Shown in pieces: positions 22,292 through 35,294 of a DNA stretch of 64,000 nucleotides. Numbering within the stretch: position 1 is the stretch's first letter; every line of letters starts with the position of its first letter. The position numbers and the translations under genes were made by a program. Source of the DNA: Chrysaora quinquecirrha (taxonomy: Eukaryota > Cnidaria > Scyphozoa > Semaeostomeae > Pelagiidae); contig JACTAT010000200.1 in NCBI GenBank assembly GCA_014526335.1, positions 665,108 to 729,107 of the forward strand. Direction: 5' to 3'. The notes below the pieces were generated by a model. It was not told the DNA's origin, ran no database searches, and worked only from the letters and a program-made list of their open reading frames with translations.

Positions 22292-22605
22292 GGTAATCAT
22301 ATCTGTTCGATATATCCTTTGATAATGCTGCTAGATTCTAATTTTCGTGTAAAGTTTGAAATATGGCTTAAAAATCGATGGATTAAGGTTATCAATATTT
22401 TCAAGCTTTCAGCGACCTTGTAAAAAGGTGTCACCTACTTGCAGCATAATTTCTTTCAACTGAATATGGGACATGGAGTTTTTTGGGGATCGACGTATCA
22501 GCGCTTGAAATAGATATAGGCAATATATTGTGAAGGATCCTCAAGGCAAGTTTTCACTATGAAATATGTATAGTACATGTTTTGTGGGAAACGAGTCATT
22601 TTATT
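22292..22605. other. Convergent spacer between PIF1 and transposase genes
   Basis: AT-rich, presumed shared 3' end region. Nothing else noted. Confidence 0.5.
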
Positions 22606-25600
22606 TCAGCATGGAGTTAGCAAGGAAGGAAGCTTCATCTTTTTGAATGGGTGTGGGTTTGGAAGTTCGGCATTTGGCATATCTGATGATCCTCCTGTAT
22701 TTCCCTTCTTACTAACAGACGTCTGAGTTATGTTCACCGTATTTATTGTGCTCATGTACAGGCTGTAGTTTGGGTGATCATTTTGAGCATTAAAACCACG
22801 AACTTGGCAGAAAATGTTCTCTAGCACGTCTTGGTTGATTATTACCGGTTTTATTACGCAGGAAGGAAATTTACGTTTCTTTATAATCACCATCTGCTCA
22901 AGCCCATACACCATAGATCTTAAATCAAGCCAAAGTTGATGGGAAAAGAAATGCCGTCCATTTTCACACGAACTTTCCCATTCTCTTAGATATTGGATGA
23001 ACTCCTTTGATTGAATAATTCTTTCATCATTTGCAGAGAGAAGATGTTGCTTGGAGCTAAACAGCGATATTAAGCGATGTGTGTGCACCAGTAGTTTTAT
23101 TGTCTCATCCAGTTGGCCAGGATCTTCATTGATTGATGCAAGGTATTTCTGGTATTCCTAGGACAGGAAAGTATGATTTTTTAAACTAGCCTCGCAGTAA
23201 CTCTAAGAAAATGACTCAAAGAAATGGCAGGCAAACGTTGCATTTCATGAATTGACAAAAAATGCAGCAAAATACTTGAAAATGCTGATTTTAACACCAA
23301 AATATACAATTATTAGATCTAGTTTTTCTTTGGTGTGATGGTTAACTTTAGCTCCTAAGAATGGTCGGAATATCAAGAAACTAAACTGCCTGATTTGAAA
23401 ACTTGGGTTCTTAGTTGAGGGTACTTACCGTAGTTGCTATACCGGTTGAGTCAATAAAAACACAAATGGAAACTAAAATACTGATTGAATATGACATTTT
23501 CATGAATTATGTAGAATTTCCCAATGTACAAAACGGTGATAGAAGCTGCAATGCAACTGAATTGAATCTTCCACATAAACACATGAAGATATACAAAAAT
23601 GTTGCTGGACCCGGATCTTTGTTTAGCATAGCTAAAGGTCGATTGAGGGCAATTTTCAGATCATGGACAGAGCGTCAAGGATCTCAGAAGGAGTCTATTT
23701 ATGCAAGGATACCCACCTCCATTAAATACAACATATTGCCATCCAGCAAATCTTCTGCCAGACCATTTCGCATTTTAGAGCGACCATCTAGCTCAAAGTG
23801 ATCATGTGTCAGCTTTGGATGTAACTTCATGGTATGATGTGACTGATCCCATTTAAAGGCAGATACCCATTGTTCAAACAAAATACTTTTGCCGTTTACC
23901 ATCAAATGCCTGGGTGTTTTATTATTGGTAGAACTTTTCAATATGTTGTTACGTATCTTCTTGAAATTGTGCTGCGAAATAATAGGAGTTAAACACAGAT
24001 TAGAAAATGGGAAGAAATCAGACAAAGAATAATGATGGGCCTGGCCACGCCACTACAGTTAGTAGAAACACCAGTCGAGGTCAAGTAAGTTAGTTGAGGT
24101 TAAGTCAGTCTAAATACTCTTATTCATTAATACACGTTGATTACTTACTTTGCAGTCAACCATGATAATGAGTGGTCCCCCAGTTTTGATGTTGTAGCAC
24201 ACAAATTTATCAGTATCAGGATTCTCAATGCACATTTTGATGAAGGAACGGTTTGGCTCACCACCATCGCACAGCAACCAGTACGGTCTGTGTAGTTAAA
24301 GATTTTGGATTGTTATACAGTATTTGAGTAGAGCATTGTAGCAAAGACATTTTAAGGTTTTAAAATATACAAACATGGATGAGTAGCATTTATTCATACT
24401 GTTGAACGTTGGTTAACATTTCTTTCTGTTTTAGTGCTTAGCAATAGTTACTCCCGGGGGAGCGGTACTTGACCTAAATTTATACGGAGGTTTGCCCACG
24501 AAAAGCTTTTTAACCCTGCTCCAGAATTTTTCGCTCCAAATCATAACTTATGCCAGAAAAAACTGTTGAAAAGTAATCTACAAAACATGAAAATTAGACC
24601 GAAAAATGACCCAATCTAACGAAATATCCCCTTTTGACATGTTTTGACAACCTGTTCTAGAAAATTGCCTTATTCAGATATCCCGTGCTAGAAAAAATTG
24701 GTGAAAACGATGCCATTAAAAACGGCACATCCCATCGGACAAACATACCAAATACCCCCCACCTGGCAGTTATTTAGAAGACAGCATAGCAGACAGGGAA
24801 TCTGTTCTTTATGTGAATATTCTGTATTTCCAGATGATTTTGACAATTATTAGACACGGAGAATATGGGGAGATATCTAGCATGAATCAATATGCGGTGC
24901 AAAGAATGCAAAGCTTTTCACATAACATAGTTAAATTTACCTAAATCCAGCTTTGAGGATCCATTCGAGACCTTCCCAAATTGTCTCTCCAAGGTTTATG
25001 GCAGGCATAGTGCCAATTGCAAAATGTGCAAGTGCGAATCTGAATCCACTGTCAGTGACCAATGCAAACTGCACGACCTTCTTAGCTAGCTCAATTTCAT
25101 CTTTACCTTCACAATAAAGAATGGAATTGATTATCCTTTGGATATTGTCAAGGAGAGATGATTATGAAACAACAGAGGTTAATATATATGTGCAGCCTGT
25201 GCTGCCCAAACTGGAAAATTTCTTCAGTACAGGGCATATTATGTTGGGACTGCACTATTTTTGGTCACTTTTTGAAAAAAGATTGTTGAAACAAAGCTAA
25301 AATATCGTTACATTGGTATAAATACATAACAAAGGCTAACATTCGCAACTGAGTCAGCGTTTATGATCTGGGTGGATTTTCAATGAGTATTGAAGATCCC
25401 TGCCCATCAGTATTCCTGTGAAGAAAAGTAATTTCTTAATCGGCACAGTACATTTAACTGGTACTTAACAACCGACATTTTCTTAACTTCAAATCTTCCA
25501 AAGCATTGGTAACGTAATAAGAACAGTGGTCACGATTTTGATTTCAAGTTGATATTCATATGTACCTGATGTTAAAACTTTGATATTCTCATATGATCTT

Positions 25601-28550
25601 CCCATGTTCACACATCCGATGAGTTTGAATAAAGATCCTGATTTAACAAATGCCACATCTTCCTGTAAGACAAAGAATTAGATACACAATAAAGCCTAAT
25701 GAAATTAGAAACACAATAAATCAGTTTATCCTATCTATGACAATGACAAACCATCCACCTGCTGACGAATTTACAAATTAACTTGTTTGTAGAAAGAAAA
25801 GCTAAATAAGAATAAATCAAACAAGCAAGGTACGATGATAAATTGATATGAACATGGCATAAGTTTCTTAGCAAATGTAAATTGAAAAAGTCTGTGAATT
25901 CTTACTTGAATTGTCATCTCGTCAAACATTAGACCACCCCATCTATCCTCCTCGCTCAACTTCAAACGAATAGATTCGCGGTTCAACCACTCAAAGACTT
26001 CTGGGTTCCAGCCTGAATCAGGTTTAATGCCATTCTTGTAGACTCTTCGAGAAAAGAAGAAGAATCTCTGTTCAACTTTTGCCTGGATTAGATGGAAGAG
26101 TTTACTGGTTTGCTCTTCCCTAGATGGCATACCTGAAAGGGTGCTTGTTTGGTCGATCAATTACCACTAACAACAGGCATTTCCCAAGTGACCAAGATAA
26201 CATAGTGAACTGTTTTGAAATAATTTCTTATGCAGGGTGTAGTTTGCCTCAAAACATTGTTTAGTTGCGTTGGTTCATTCTAGCTCTGCAGGTGTAAAGG
26301 AATTAATCAAATCGTTGATTGTGCAGGCATGTTGTGTTGCTACATCATGGGATTAAGACAAACCACCCGTCTAAATTAACTTGTGTCCTACTGATTGAAA
26401 AAATAATCATGGGGGGGCTTCGTTTTTGTACCATTTGTATCCTGGACAGCATAATTTTTTGTGAGACATTGTACATTGAAAGTTTCTTCACAATATTTTT
26501 CTAGAAAAATTCACAGCATTTCAAACAAAAAGGTGTCATATTTTGCTGCCCTATCTTTACGGTTTGGAGATCAGAGTTATGGGTTTATTGTAAACAATTT
26601 TCTTACAAGAAATGTGTTTGTGGAGTACCTGACTGTTCTCTTGCTTGGAAGGATTAAATGGTTCTTCAAAGTGTCGTATGCCTTGGGTGATGATGTATAT
26701 AAATCAATACAGAGCTTGATAATTCTAGGAAGTAATTTTAACATGAAATTATTAGTAATTTGCTTCTGCTCTACTTCTGTATAATCCATCTAATATAACA
26801 TAACAGTTGAATTTTAATCTGGAGGAAATTTCTTACTTTGGATGCCATCTCCTGCCAGATGGCCCATTAGCAGTCAATGCTTTCCTTTGCTGTGCAATTA
26901 AAAGTTCAAATCCATCTGGTACTTGACATTTGTCCATCTTTTCAAACATAACTTTCAAATCATCATGATCGTAATTATCCATGTGTATGCTATCCGTAGT
27001 GAACTTATCTTTCCAGTATTCAACCCTTTTTACTGCATTTCTCTTCTCTTTCTCTAGAATAGAAATTTTGTCAGCAAGCTCTTTTCTGCCCAAAAGGCAG
27101 TTCTTTGTGTCTTTTATGTTCCTGTATTCAACGAACCTATGCTGCAAGCGTTTTTTCACCAGAGAACAGTACTGACAACATGATCCTTGCGTCATGGATT
27201 TTTCTATGCAGACAAACATTTTGCATTTGTTTGAAATTATGTGGTTGCATGATTGACCATAGTGACTGCTTATTGGAACTTTAAACAAAATGCTGTCATT
27301 TTCCTTCCGAATCACTTTTTCTTCTCTTGATTCTTCTTTGAAACCCACACAAAGCCTTAACCTGCTCAAGAAATATAACAGAAAAGCAATATTTCCATGG
27401 TTTATGTCAGCCTTTGGAATACAAAAATCATACTCATTAACCTTTAGACCGTTTACTCCAATAACAACCAAAGTTCTTTGTGAAAGATTTACAATCAAAT
27501 CCAATGTGTACCGACTCTCATTTACTAAAATTGTTTCAACCCTGTTAAAACAGAATTCATCTTCATTTTCACATTGGTTTTGTAATAGCCATCCATAACA
27601 ATTAACACCTCTTGCAATATCTTTTGGCACAAATAATTTCTGGCAGAGATTCTTGTAAACCCTGATTTTCTTGTTCCCTTTTGATTTCCTTTTTGTCTCA
27701 ACTGAATCACCAAAAAGTTCTTTTATTTCTATTCCAATTCTTCTGGCACTTGGTACTGTGGTACATTGGGAATTTTCTTTATCATCATTGAAATGTTGCA
27801 GAATGTCATCTACTGTAGTTTCAGTTCCATTTTCTATGGAATAGTTTCTAAGTAACCTGCACAAAAATATGTAACTATGATGTTTGAAATACTATTTATA
27901 GTAATTGGTATTCATAACATTCTGCAGGATCATTGAAGAGTTAAAAATAATATATCTGCAAGAGTTGATAAATTTTTTGCTGATGGCCTAGCATTGACAC
28001 GAAGAATAACCTTTTACACAAAAGGAACAAATGAAACTGTTTTACTCATCTACTCTCATTAATACCTACAACCACTACACGTATTTCGTTGATTTGCTAA
28101 ATTTTTGTAAGAAACTCCACTCTTAGACCAAAAAAATTATTAAACTCCAGTACTGCAGAAATATTTTTGGAATTTCAAAGTTTGCCCCCCTTCCCCCTCT
28201 CCGGCGTTTCTGGGGTAAAATATAGCTCAATGAACTATATATACTTTATTCAATAAGGAAATCCTTCGCATAAATTTTGGTTTATTCTCCCTTTACGTGT
28301 TCTGTGCTACAGTCGGTGAATAGGCCTAGGTCTGGCGTTTGTGAAGGAGGAGTTGTGAAGTTTCTAGTCTGTCCTGTCCGACTGCTTTATTCACAAAGAA
28401 ATGCAAAGTTTTACTCTTGGAGTTTCGGCCTAAAACGCATAGTTTGAATATTTACAACTAACACTTAAAAAAATAATGGTAGATGTGCACTTACCATCGC
28501 TTTATTCGGAAGAATTCTTCGTTGGACGTTGACGTTTCAAGCGTGGCCAT
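22606..28550 (-). CDS. P-element/THAP9-like transposase, nine exons
   Basis: Exons on the minus strand: 28495-28550 (in TIR), 26837-27856, about 26577-26785, 25906 to about 26131, 25566-25662, 24941-25135, 24149-24287, 23717-23971, 22606-23157. Exons 1-2 join in phase 2, restoring KRW-LLRNYS; exons 7-8 join DCK-HNFKKIRNN. P-family hallmarks are LYTSSPKAYDTL...LPSKRTVR, GGLMFDEMTIQ (catalytic Asp block), LLCDGGEPNRSF, HNFKKIRNN and INQDVLENIFCQVR near the end. The N-terminus is not a THAP finger: residues 12-80 resemble an RFX-like winged helix (WLL.NY...G...). A coiled-coil-like segment follows before RRW. The join of exons 2 and 3 does not fit phase by eye, so one boundary is uncertain. Confidence 0.88.
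24448..24767. repeat. Foldback MITE-like insertion in a transposase intron
   Basis: Diverged inverted ends: a GGGGG-rich left end followed by GGTACTTG and, on the right, the complement of GGGGTATTTGGTATG. Internal sequence is AT-rich with no coding potential. Probably an old non-autonomous element inserted in the P-type transposon. Confidence 0.4.
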
Positions 28551-29111
28551 TTTATATTTGAATCTGGCGCGATTTTTTTCGCGGCATTTCTGAAATTGCA
28601 ATGATGGGTCCCCCCGTTCCTTCATGGAGATTTCGAGCTCAGCCTCTTTGATGCGCAAGCGCAGTAGATAGATTACGTCATTGAGTGGACCGTTGCTTTG
28701 CCTCGATCGTCTGGAGAATCTCAGGAGAGCAGTGGCCGCCACAATCGAGCAATTTTGTGGCTGAAGGTTTTGTGTAGGGTGGATTTGGCCTTTGGGGCAT
28801 GAAAGAGAGTCATTGAGTATTGCAAAGATAGCTTCTGATGAGACAACAGAAGTCCACGAGCCGCTGGTTGAGCCGCTGAAATTTGGGTTAGGCCGGACGG
28901 CTTGGATGAACCCTCCGACCTTAACCTTCTTTCTTCCTTCTTCGCCGCGTATTGGTTTTCGGGGACTGGGACCAATGGGCCTATTTTTCAAAACAAAGTT
29001 CGAGCATGGTCGATGGTCAGGGATAGGGAAAAAATACAGCAGAAATACAAACAGGAATATAACACGAGTAAGCAATCTTTACGATTTCTTTAATATTTGA
29101 TGCCACCTGTG
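28139..29111 (-). repeat. Right TIR of the P-type transposon
   Basis: Inverted copy of the left TIR, differing by very few bases. It contains transposase exon 1 and presumably its promoter. Confidence 0.92.
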
Positions 29112-29118
29112 GGAATAC

Positions 29119-32100
29119 TCTTGTCAAAGATGCGACATGTCTTATATAGTACTATATCTGCAAATAAAACTCCCACTTTAGACTATCCAAACCATTTTTA
29201 GAAGCCCAAGTCGTTTAATCGAAAGGCAAGGACTTTGCTCTATCTTTCACCTTCACCGTCATTACCATGTTATGCTATTTTATCAGTCTTGATAAGTGTC
29301 ATAAGCTTTAGGTTCTATTCTGACATTTTTGCCTGTTCTTTTGAGAGATGGGCTAAAAGGTCTTTCACAGTCTTGCAACAAAAGAGATATATTAATAATT
29401 ATTATACATGTTGGAGATCTCTACAATTTATTCACCAAATAGACCATTTTGGAAGCAATCAACATAAATTTTAAATATTTATGTACCTGAGTTTGCTGCT
29501 TGCCTGAATGTCCGGAGCTTAGTTTCAACTCTCAGAATGGACATTGATAGAGCTTGTTTGTTTCTTTACTTTGGCTGGCGAATATATGAAAGTCACTTTC
29601 TTTTTAATTTCAAGCTTAAGGAAGGATATTCAAAAGAATAGTTATCATTGAAGTATATTTCTAACTTGCTTGAACTGATCGGTAAAAGGCAAATCCTATC
29701 ACTGGTGTAGCAGCAGAGAGACAATAGAATAAGCAAAATGCAAAGAAAAAAGAGGGTGTTGTTCAGTAAACATTTGCCACGATATTTACACAAAACTCTA
29801 GACACAATTCAATGCACTATGATATAGTTCTTTAAACACTGTTATCAAGCCAACTCCTAATTATTTGGTTCACGTAAATTTCATTAACGCTATTTGCTCT
29901 AGTAATTTTGTGTAAAGTCGTATTTGTTCTTATAGAGTTTAATGGTGAGTTGAACAGAAACTGATATGGATACATCACAATATTAGTCATTATTCCATCA
30001 CTAGAACCCTTCAGCTGTTCATTTAACATAATTCATGGTGCACAATATGAGTTCTTACCTTATCATTTGTTGATCTACCTTTAACATCTTCTGCAGGTTT
30101 TTATTTCATTTAGCATCTTGAGAAGGATTTGTGACTTCATTGGGTTCAGCTGTGTTTTTTTCTAACTGAGAGTCTGTACTATTGATTTCAATTTCCCAAA
30201 ACATATTCATTTGACATGCTGAACCTTTCAATATGTCCGTAATTGGATCTCTAGGTAGCAATGATCCGTTTCCACTATATTTTCATCTAAAATAGAAATA
30301 TGATCAATCTGTAACCAGTCCTATTAAATAGACTGACTTGAAAGAATTGTTTTCTTTGCCATAAGGTCATGGAACAGCATTTTCTTCCCAAAATTTCTGA
30401 GCAAGGAGACATTCTTCCAGGGTGCTACTTTCTTAATCAATAATTTGAAGAATGGGGGTTTTAGACTTTGGTACATGTGTGTTTAGCAAACATTAGGAAG
30501 ATTCCTGTGATGGTAAAAATGAAAAATTTGACATGAAAATTTTGCTTGTACAGAATTGTTGGATGAGCATAAATTATAAAAGTTATATTTACTTCAATAT
30601 CTTGCACTTGCAACATCTGAAAGAATTTCCTGATTTGATTATATATTATTCGGCATTTATTGATTTTAAATCTGCTATTGATTTGTGCTTTAGATATCAT
30701 TTTAATTATATGCATCATCTTTAAATCATTTTTTAATCAGGACTTCTTCAGAGGATTGATTGCTGTTGACTATTTTTTCAGTGCGAATAGTTTTTTTAAT
30801 TGTAGGAGTTTCAGCTTTAACATGTTCAGATTTGAAGATTTGATAGAATAAGAATACTTACAGTATCACCAGCTGGCTCAAATGAACAGTGGCCAAAAGA
30901 TCGCTGTTTTACATGGAAATCTCAAAGCCCTGATTGGTAATTTGCCATAGCCTAAAGAATATTTTAGCATATGGTGAATATCAACAGTTGTTGAAGCCAT
31001 TGAAAATTGGATGGTTTTCTCGGGATTCACTTTTGAAAGTACTTGTTGTACGCTATTTTTGTCAGTTGAAGTTGGAGGAAAATTGAAAGTATCAACCAAC
31101 ATGTCTGGAATGTTGAAAGGCAGTTAGGATAATGGGCGAAAAGACAATAAGCCATGAGAATATTAGTTTGTTTGGATGCTAAAAGCAGCTGATGGCACTG
31201 AAAGTACCTTCTGTAAGCTATGTGGAATTCAAGAACATGACATCTTTAAAATAAAATAAAATACCTAACTCGTTGATTACCAGGAGATGCACCGCAGACA
31301 CATTCTCAGGCTGTTGAGTGTGTCATATGCTTGAATATTCTTGTAAAAGATTTCCCATTTTGTGTTGCTTTTGTATTCCATGGAAACTCAAAAACAACTA
31401 TTCTACAAAAAGAGAATTCAAAAATAAATAGAGCAATAATGAGGCAAACATTCTTGAGGCAAAAGCCCTCTGCATTCGTCAATGCTTACCTGTAGGCATT
31501 GTTCAGAATCCAAGGTATTCTTTTGAAAAAGGCCATGCAAATGTCAAGGAAAGAAACAAATTTACCTGTTGTTGTGTGGAATTTGCTGAGACTGATAATT
31601 TGTTGAGAGGCAGATTGTTTGGTAAGAAAACGTTTGGCCATCTTTAATTGCCCTCATCTATCTTTCACCTCTTATCTTATTTCATAATTCCAGCATGAAA
31701 CTCCACGTAAAATAACGCCATAATTTTAGGTCATATCTCTTGCTTCAGGAAGAAATTAAAAAATGCGAGAGGTAAAAATGAAGAATAACTTTTCTTCTCT
31801 TTAAAAGCTACTGTTAAGTCCTGTTTGAACAATCTCTTGTATCAAATCCGAGACAGCAGGACATTTTCCTGCAGCTGACAGGCTAATGGCTGCCATTTTA
31901 CTAGCATGTTGATTGGCTGATATCAGACTTTGACAACAGTCGCTGATTGGCTAAAACATTATTTACCCTTGGTGACCTAAACTTGATTACATAGAGGCAG
32001 AGGTGGAAAAAATGTTTTTCTTTCTGGGAACCCAAGGCTAAGGCTAAAAAATTTCTGGAAACAATTTCAAAGGAAAATCAACAAAATTGCTATTAATATT

Positions 32101-32219
32101 TTATCTGCTTCTTAAAATAATTAATTTAAATATGATATTACGTGATTTTTTCATATCGTTTATGTATCTGTTCATAATGTCATGTAGAAAAAGATCAAAA
32201 CCTTAGCAAAACGAGAGTT
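29119..32219. other. Mostly unrecognised AT-rich sequence
   Basis: No intact gene was recognised. Short minus-strand frames at 30878-31102 and around 31290-31640 look weakly coding and might be exons of the same unknown minus-strand gene as the piece at 32220, but no domain is visible. Confidence 0.35.
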
Positions 32220-32467
32220 CTACTTGTCCATGAATGGAAGATTGCTTTGCTGTTTCAGCATTCTGCCCGATACTTGGGAGTTACCAGCATATTCTTTCAA
32301 TTGCTCCAGGACAGTTTTTCTGAAAAAATGCCATGTGCTACCTTTGGATCGCCAGTAAGAATCCATTGCTTCTTTGATTTCAGAGTCAGAATGAGCGAGA
32401 TTAGGGCCATTAGCAGCAACCATGAATTCTTGAGCTGTACTTTCTTGGTTCATGTTCCTACTGGCAT
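32220..32467 (-). CDS. Isolated exon of an uncharacterised family
   Basis: Minus-strand frame of about 80 codons with a plausible acceptor just upstream (CAG at about 32468). It contains the pattern AANGPNLA...I.EAMDSYWRSKG..WHFF, which I associate with an amplified invertebrate hypothetical family. Function is unknown. It ends in a stop at 32220 and is probably the last exon of a fragmentary gene. Confidence 0.4.
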
Positions 32468-32469
32468 CT

Positions 32470-33440
32470 TAAAATTGTTTAAAATAGAGTTTAATCAGCC
32501 CCCTTTTCCTGCGGGGAGAAATAAGACAGAGAAACAAGTCATATGTATGCTGGCAACAACTAATAAAACTTTATGTAGACGAAAAATAAGCAATAAACGT
32601 TCTACATAAATAGATGAAACTGTCTACATTACTATAGATTACATGCGGTACTACATTTCATTTTTAAATACTATATGTGGGCATTGAAAGTGTGACATGA
32701 CAAGAGGCAAGCTTGTGGTTTTAGTGGTTGGGCAAGACCCATCCTGAAGAGAACCCAGTTTGGGCGGAGGATGCCAAACCTTTAGGATATTTTTAGCGTA
32801 CTGACGGTGGCATAGCGATACAGAGGGTCGGAATCTCTGTCCACTACGGGAGCAGCCAGCAATCCAGAGAGGAAAGCACAGATAATGAGTAGGGGCCGTG
32901 TTCCCAAGGCAAGCATCCATGTCTAACTCTGGTGTGAAACATTCAATATTGGTTAGACTTCCAGGCAGTTTACGCTGTAATTTGTAACATTTCTGAGTCT
33001 TTCTGGGGAGAGTGCAGTTATATTGCACTTCTTGCCACTGATCACACTTGTGTGATCGCCCCAAAAAGAGGAAAAAATTATGCTTTGTTTATGTATTAAT
33101 ATAAACTGTATAAACTGTATCTCATATAAACAGTACATATAAACTGTATCTCATATAGATGCAAATAATTTGAACTTTATTGGGGGATACACTCCCACAG
33201 ATGTCAGTCTTATGTGGATTTTTTTTTTCTTTTCTTGCATAACCTCCATATTAAACAGCTTTTGTCTTACAATAAACTCAAAATTCAAGGCATTTAGGGA
33301 CAACTGCATGGTTTGTTGTTTTGCTTGTACCAGACAGAGGTGCAGGCTTTAGGCTCCAGTGCATGCAACCTGTTTCTGATTGCTGCTCCTGTTGTCGTCA
33401 TCATTGTTGTTGTTGATGCTACTTCTGTTGCTGCTACTGT
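32470..33440. other. No recognisable features
   Basis: AT-rich with short open frames only. A GTTGTTGTC-like low-complexity patch lies at about 33390-33450. Confidence 0.4.
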
Positions 33441-33449
33441 GGTCGTTGT

Positions 33450-34080
33450 TGGCACTCGATCTATCTTGAGTTTCACTGATGGCTTCTGCGACTGTTGATG
33501 CTTGTCTTTCCTAAGTACTGCTGATCAAAAGTTCATTCTTATTTCGATTTCATTTCTTTTTGCTAGGTATTTTTCTTTTGTTCAGTTGATTGTTTGAGCT
33601 TTTACTTCGATTTTCAGGAAATATGTTCTCTTCGATTACTATAGGTATAGGTCCCTCGTGATGGTTGTCATTGTTTGCCACATCACTTACAAAAGATTCG
33701 TTTGCATTTTTATCCTTCTTATTTCAATTGGTAGTGAACAATGCGGTGGGTTCTCTTGGGGTTACCACATTCTCGCAAGCTGTCAGCCACATATTTTCCA
33801 GTTTCAACTCAAAATTTTCCTCTTTTAAACTCTCATTTTTAATTTTCTCTATATATAAAGCTCTTGTTAACTGTCAAATATCATTAGTTAATCTACCGAA
33901 TAGTTCCATAAATTCGAAAAACTCAGATTTGGTGCTATGCGTTGTTTGTGATTCAATATGATGCGAATCGTCGCCCAGGCCAAGACTGAGTTAATCAACT
34001 GAGATGTTGGTTTGTTGTACGTCTTAATAACTTCACAAATAGCAAGGCAGCATTTATTGCTTTCCTCCATAGCTTATGGA
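33450..34080 (-). pseudogene. Possible coding relic of unknown family
   Basis: On the minus strand, several adjacent open stretches read in nearly one frame. They include a Glu/Asn-rich segment (SLKEENFELKLEN) and a Lys-rich one, interrupted by a few stops. The composition suggests an old coding exon with a coiled coil, but no family could be named. Confidence 0.25.
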
Positions 34081-34749
34081 ATATGGAATATGGAATAAAC
34101 ATGAAATATTAGTTTAGAAAGGTATACTGTTGTGGTTGTTGGCACTCGAGCTATCTGGAGTTTCACTGACCTTCTCCTTAGCTCTTCCGAACCTGTAATA
34201 CCACCGAGAAGGATGAATTTCTCACACTTGGAAAGTTGTAACTAGGCAAAAAGATGTTTCAAGCAACAAATTATTCAGCAGTAGACATCAAATCATTTCA
34301 ACAATTAATAACGTAATGGAACTGCTGTGTGAATGTGCAAAGTTAAATTTTTGTATTGGCAATGAAGATTTTTCAAAGAAATTTGCCGTGAAAGAAGGAA
34401 TGAAAATCTAGCTGTATTTCATAACAAAGATAATGATGATTCATGAAGTGAAAGATGTCATCTGCAAGATGTCACATGTTGTATGTCAGCTTATAAGTAA
34501 ACATAAGAGATGTGAAAATGGCCAAAATGATTGACCAACTTTGAGAGTATTTAGGAGTAAGTTAAATCATCAAGAGAGTGAGACTCTGTATCACAGTTTC
34601 TCTCATTCATTTACTAATAACCGATATTTAAATCAAAAGCAATTACTTTGTAAGCTTGACAAAAAAAGAAGAAGATACAAAAATTATCCACAGAAAATGC
34701 TTACTTGCGAAAACAAATTGAAAATCTGACTGAGATTAATGTTATAACT

Positions 34750-34976
34750 ACAATCTTGGTAAAAAATAGCTGAGACAGAGTATTGAAATTTGAGGGTTGA
34801 GCAGCATTTAGATCAAAAAACCTGTCCACGTTATATCAAACCCCTCCCCCCTTCATCAATGTTGGTCATAGATGTAAGAAGATGCAAATTCTCTTCTCTG
34901 TTGTGGATAACCCCCCTAACAAAATTGATATTATCAATATTTTCTGCTCTGTCTCAGCTTTTTTTGCCAAGATTGT
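34750..34976. repeat. MITE copy A
   Basis: 227-bp element with inverted ends ACAATCTTGG...AGCTGAGACAGAG and the complement. A second copy lies at 39762-40015. No clear target duplication could be read. Confidence 0.75.
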
Positions 34977-35294
34977 CGATACAACATACTTCAAGAAACT
35001 TTTTTTTGAACACAAGCTGACAGGATTTCAAGGAATATTTCATGCTTACAATCCTTTTATATTTCTGTGCCTTACTTTATGAAATGAAATGAAGATTTAT
35101 TTCAAATTCACAAGGCCTTTTAAGTGCAAATAATGCGGTTTTTGTTTTTCGTTTCCATCACTTGAAAAGACTTTGGGGATGTTCTGTTCTGAAGTGCTGT
35201 TTAGAATATGGCTAATGGGTAGCTTTCTATAACAAAAATAGGAATAGTAAATTTAAGTGCATACACACAAAGTAAATTTAGTGGGTTACAGGTA

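Larger units (their letters stand above)
17638..29111. mobile_element. 11.47 kb P-superfamily transposon with PIF1 helicase gene
   Basis: Complete element. Its ends read CACAGGTGGCATC and its complement, with a 7-bp target duplication GGAATAC (17631-17637 and 29112-29118). TIRs are about 975 bp (17638-18612 and 28139-29111) and nearly identical. Minus strand: a P/THAP9-like transposase in nine exons. Plus strand: a PIF1-family helicase in two recognised exons. The two stop codons face each other 314 bp apart. Both TIRs contain the same ATG-bearing exon (18201-18256; 28495-28550). P-superfamily elements normally encode only a transposase, so the helicase is unusual. Large size, intact helicase and near-identical TIRs suggest recent activity. 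Confidence 0.92.

Noticed and set aside
33294..33498. Thr/Val-rich ORFs on both strands
   Set aside because: They derive from a GTTGTTGTC/GACAACAAC-like low-complexity patch.
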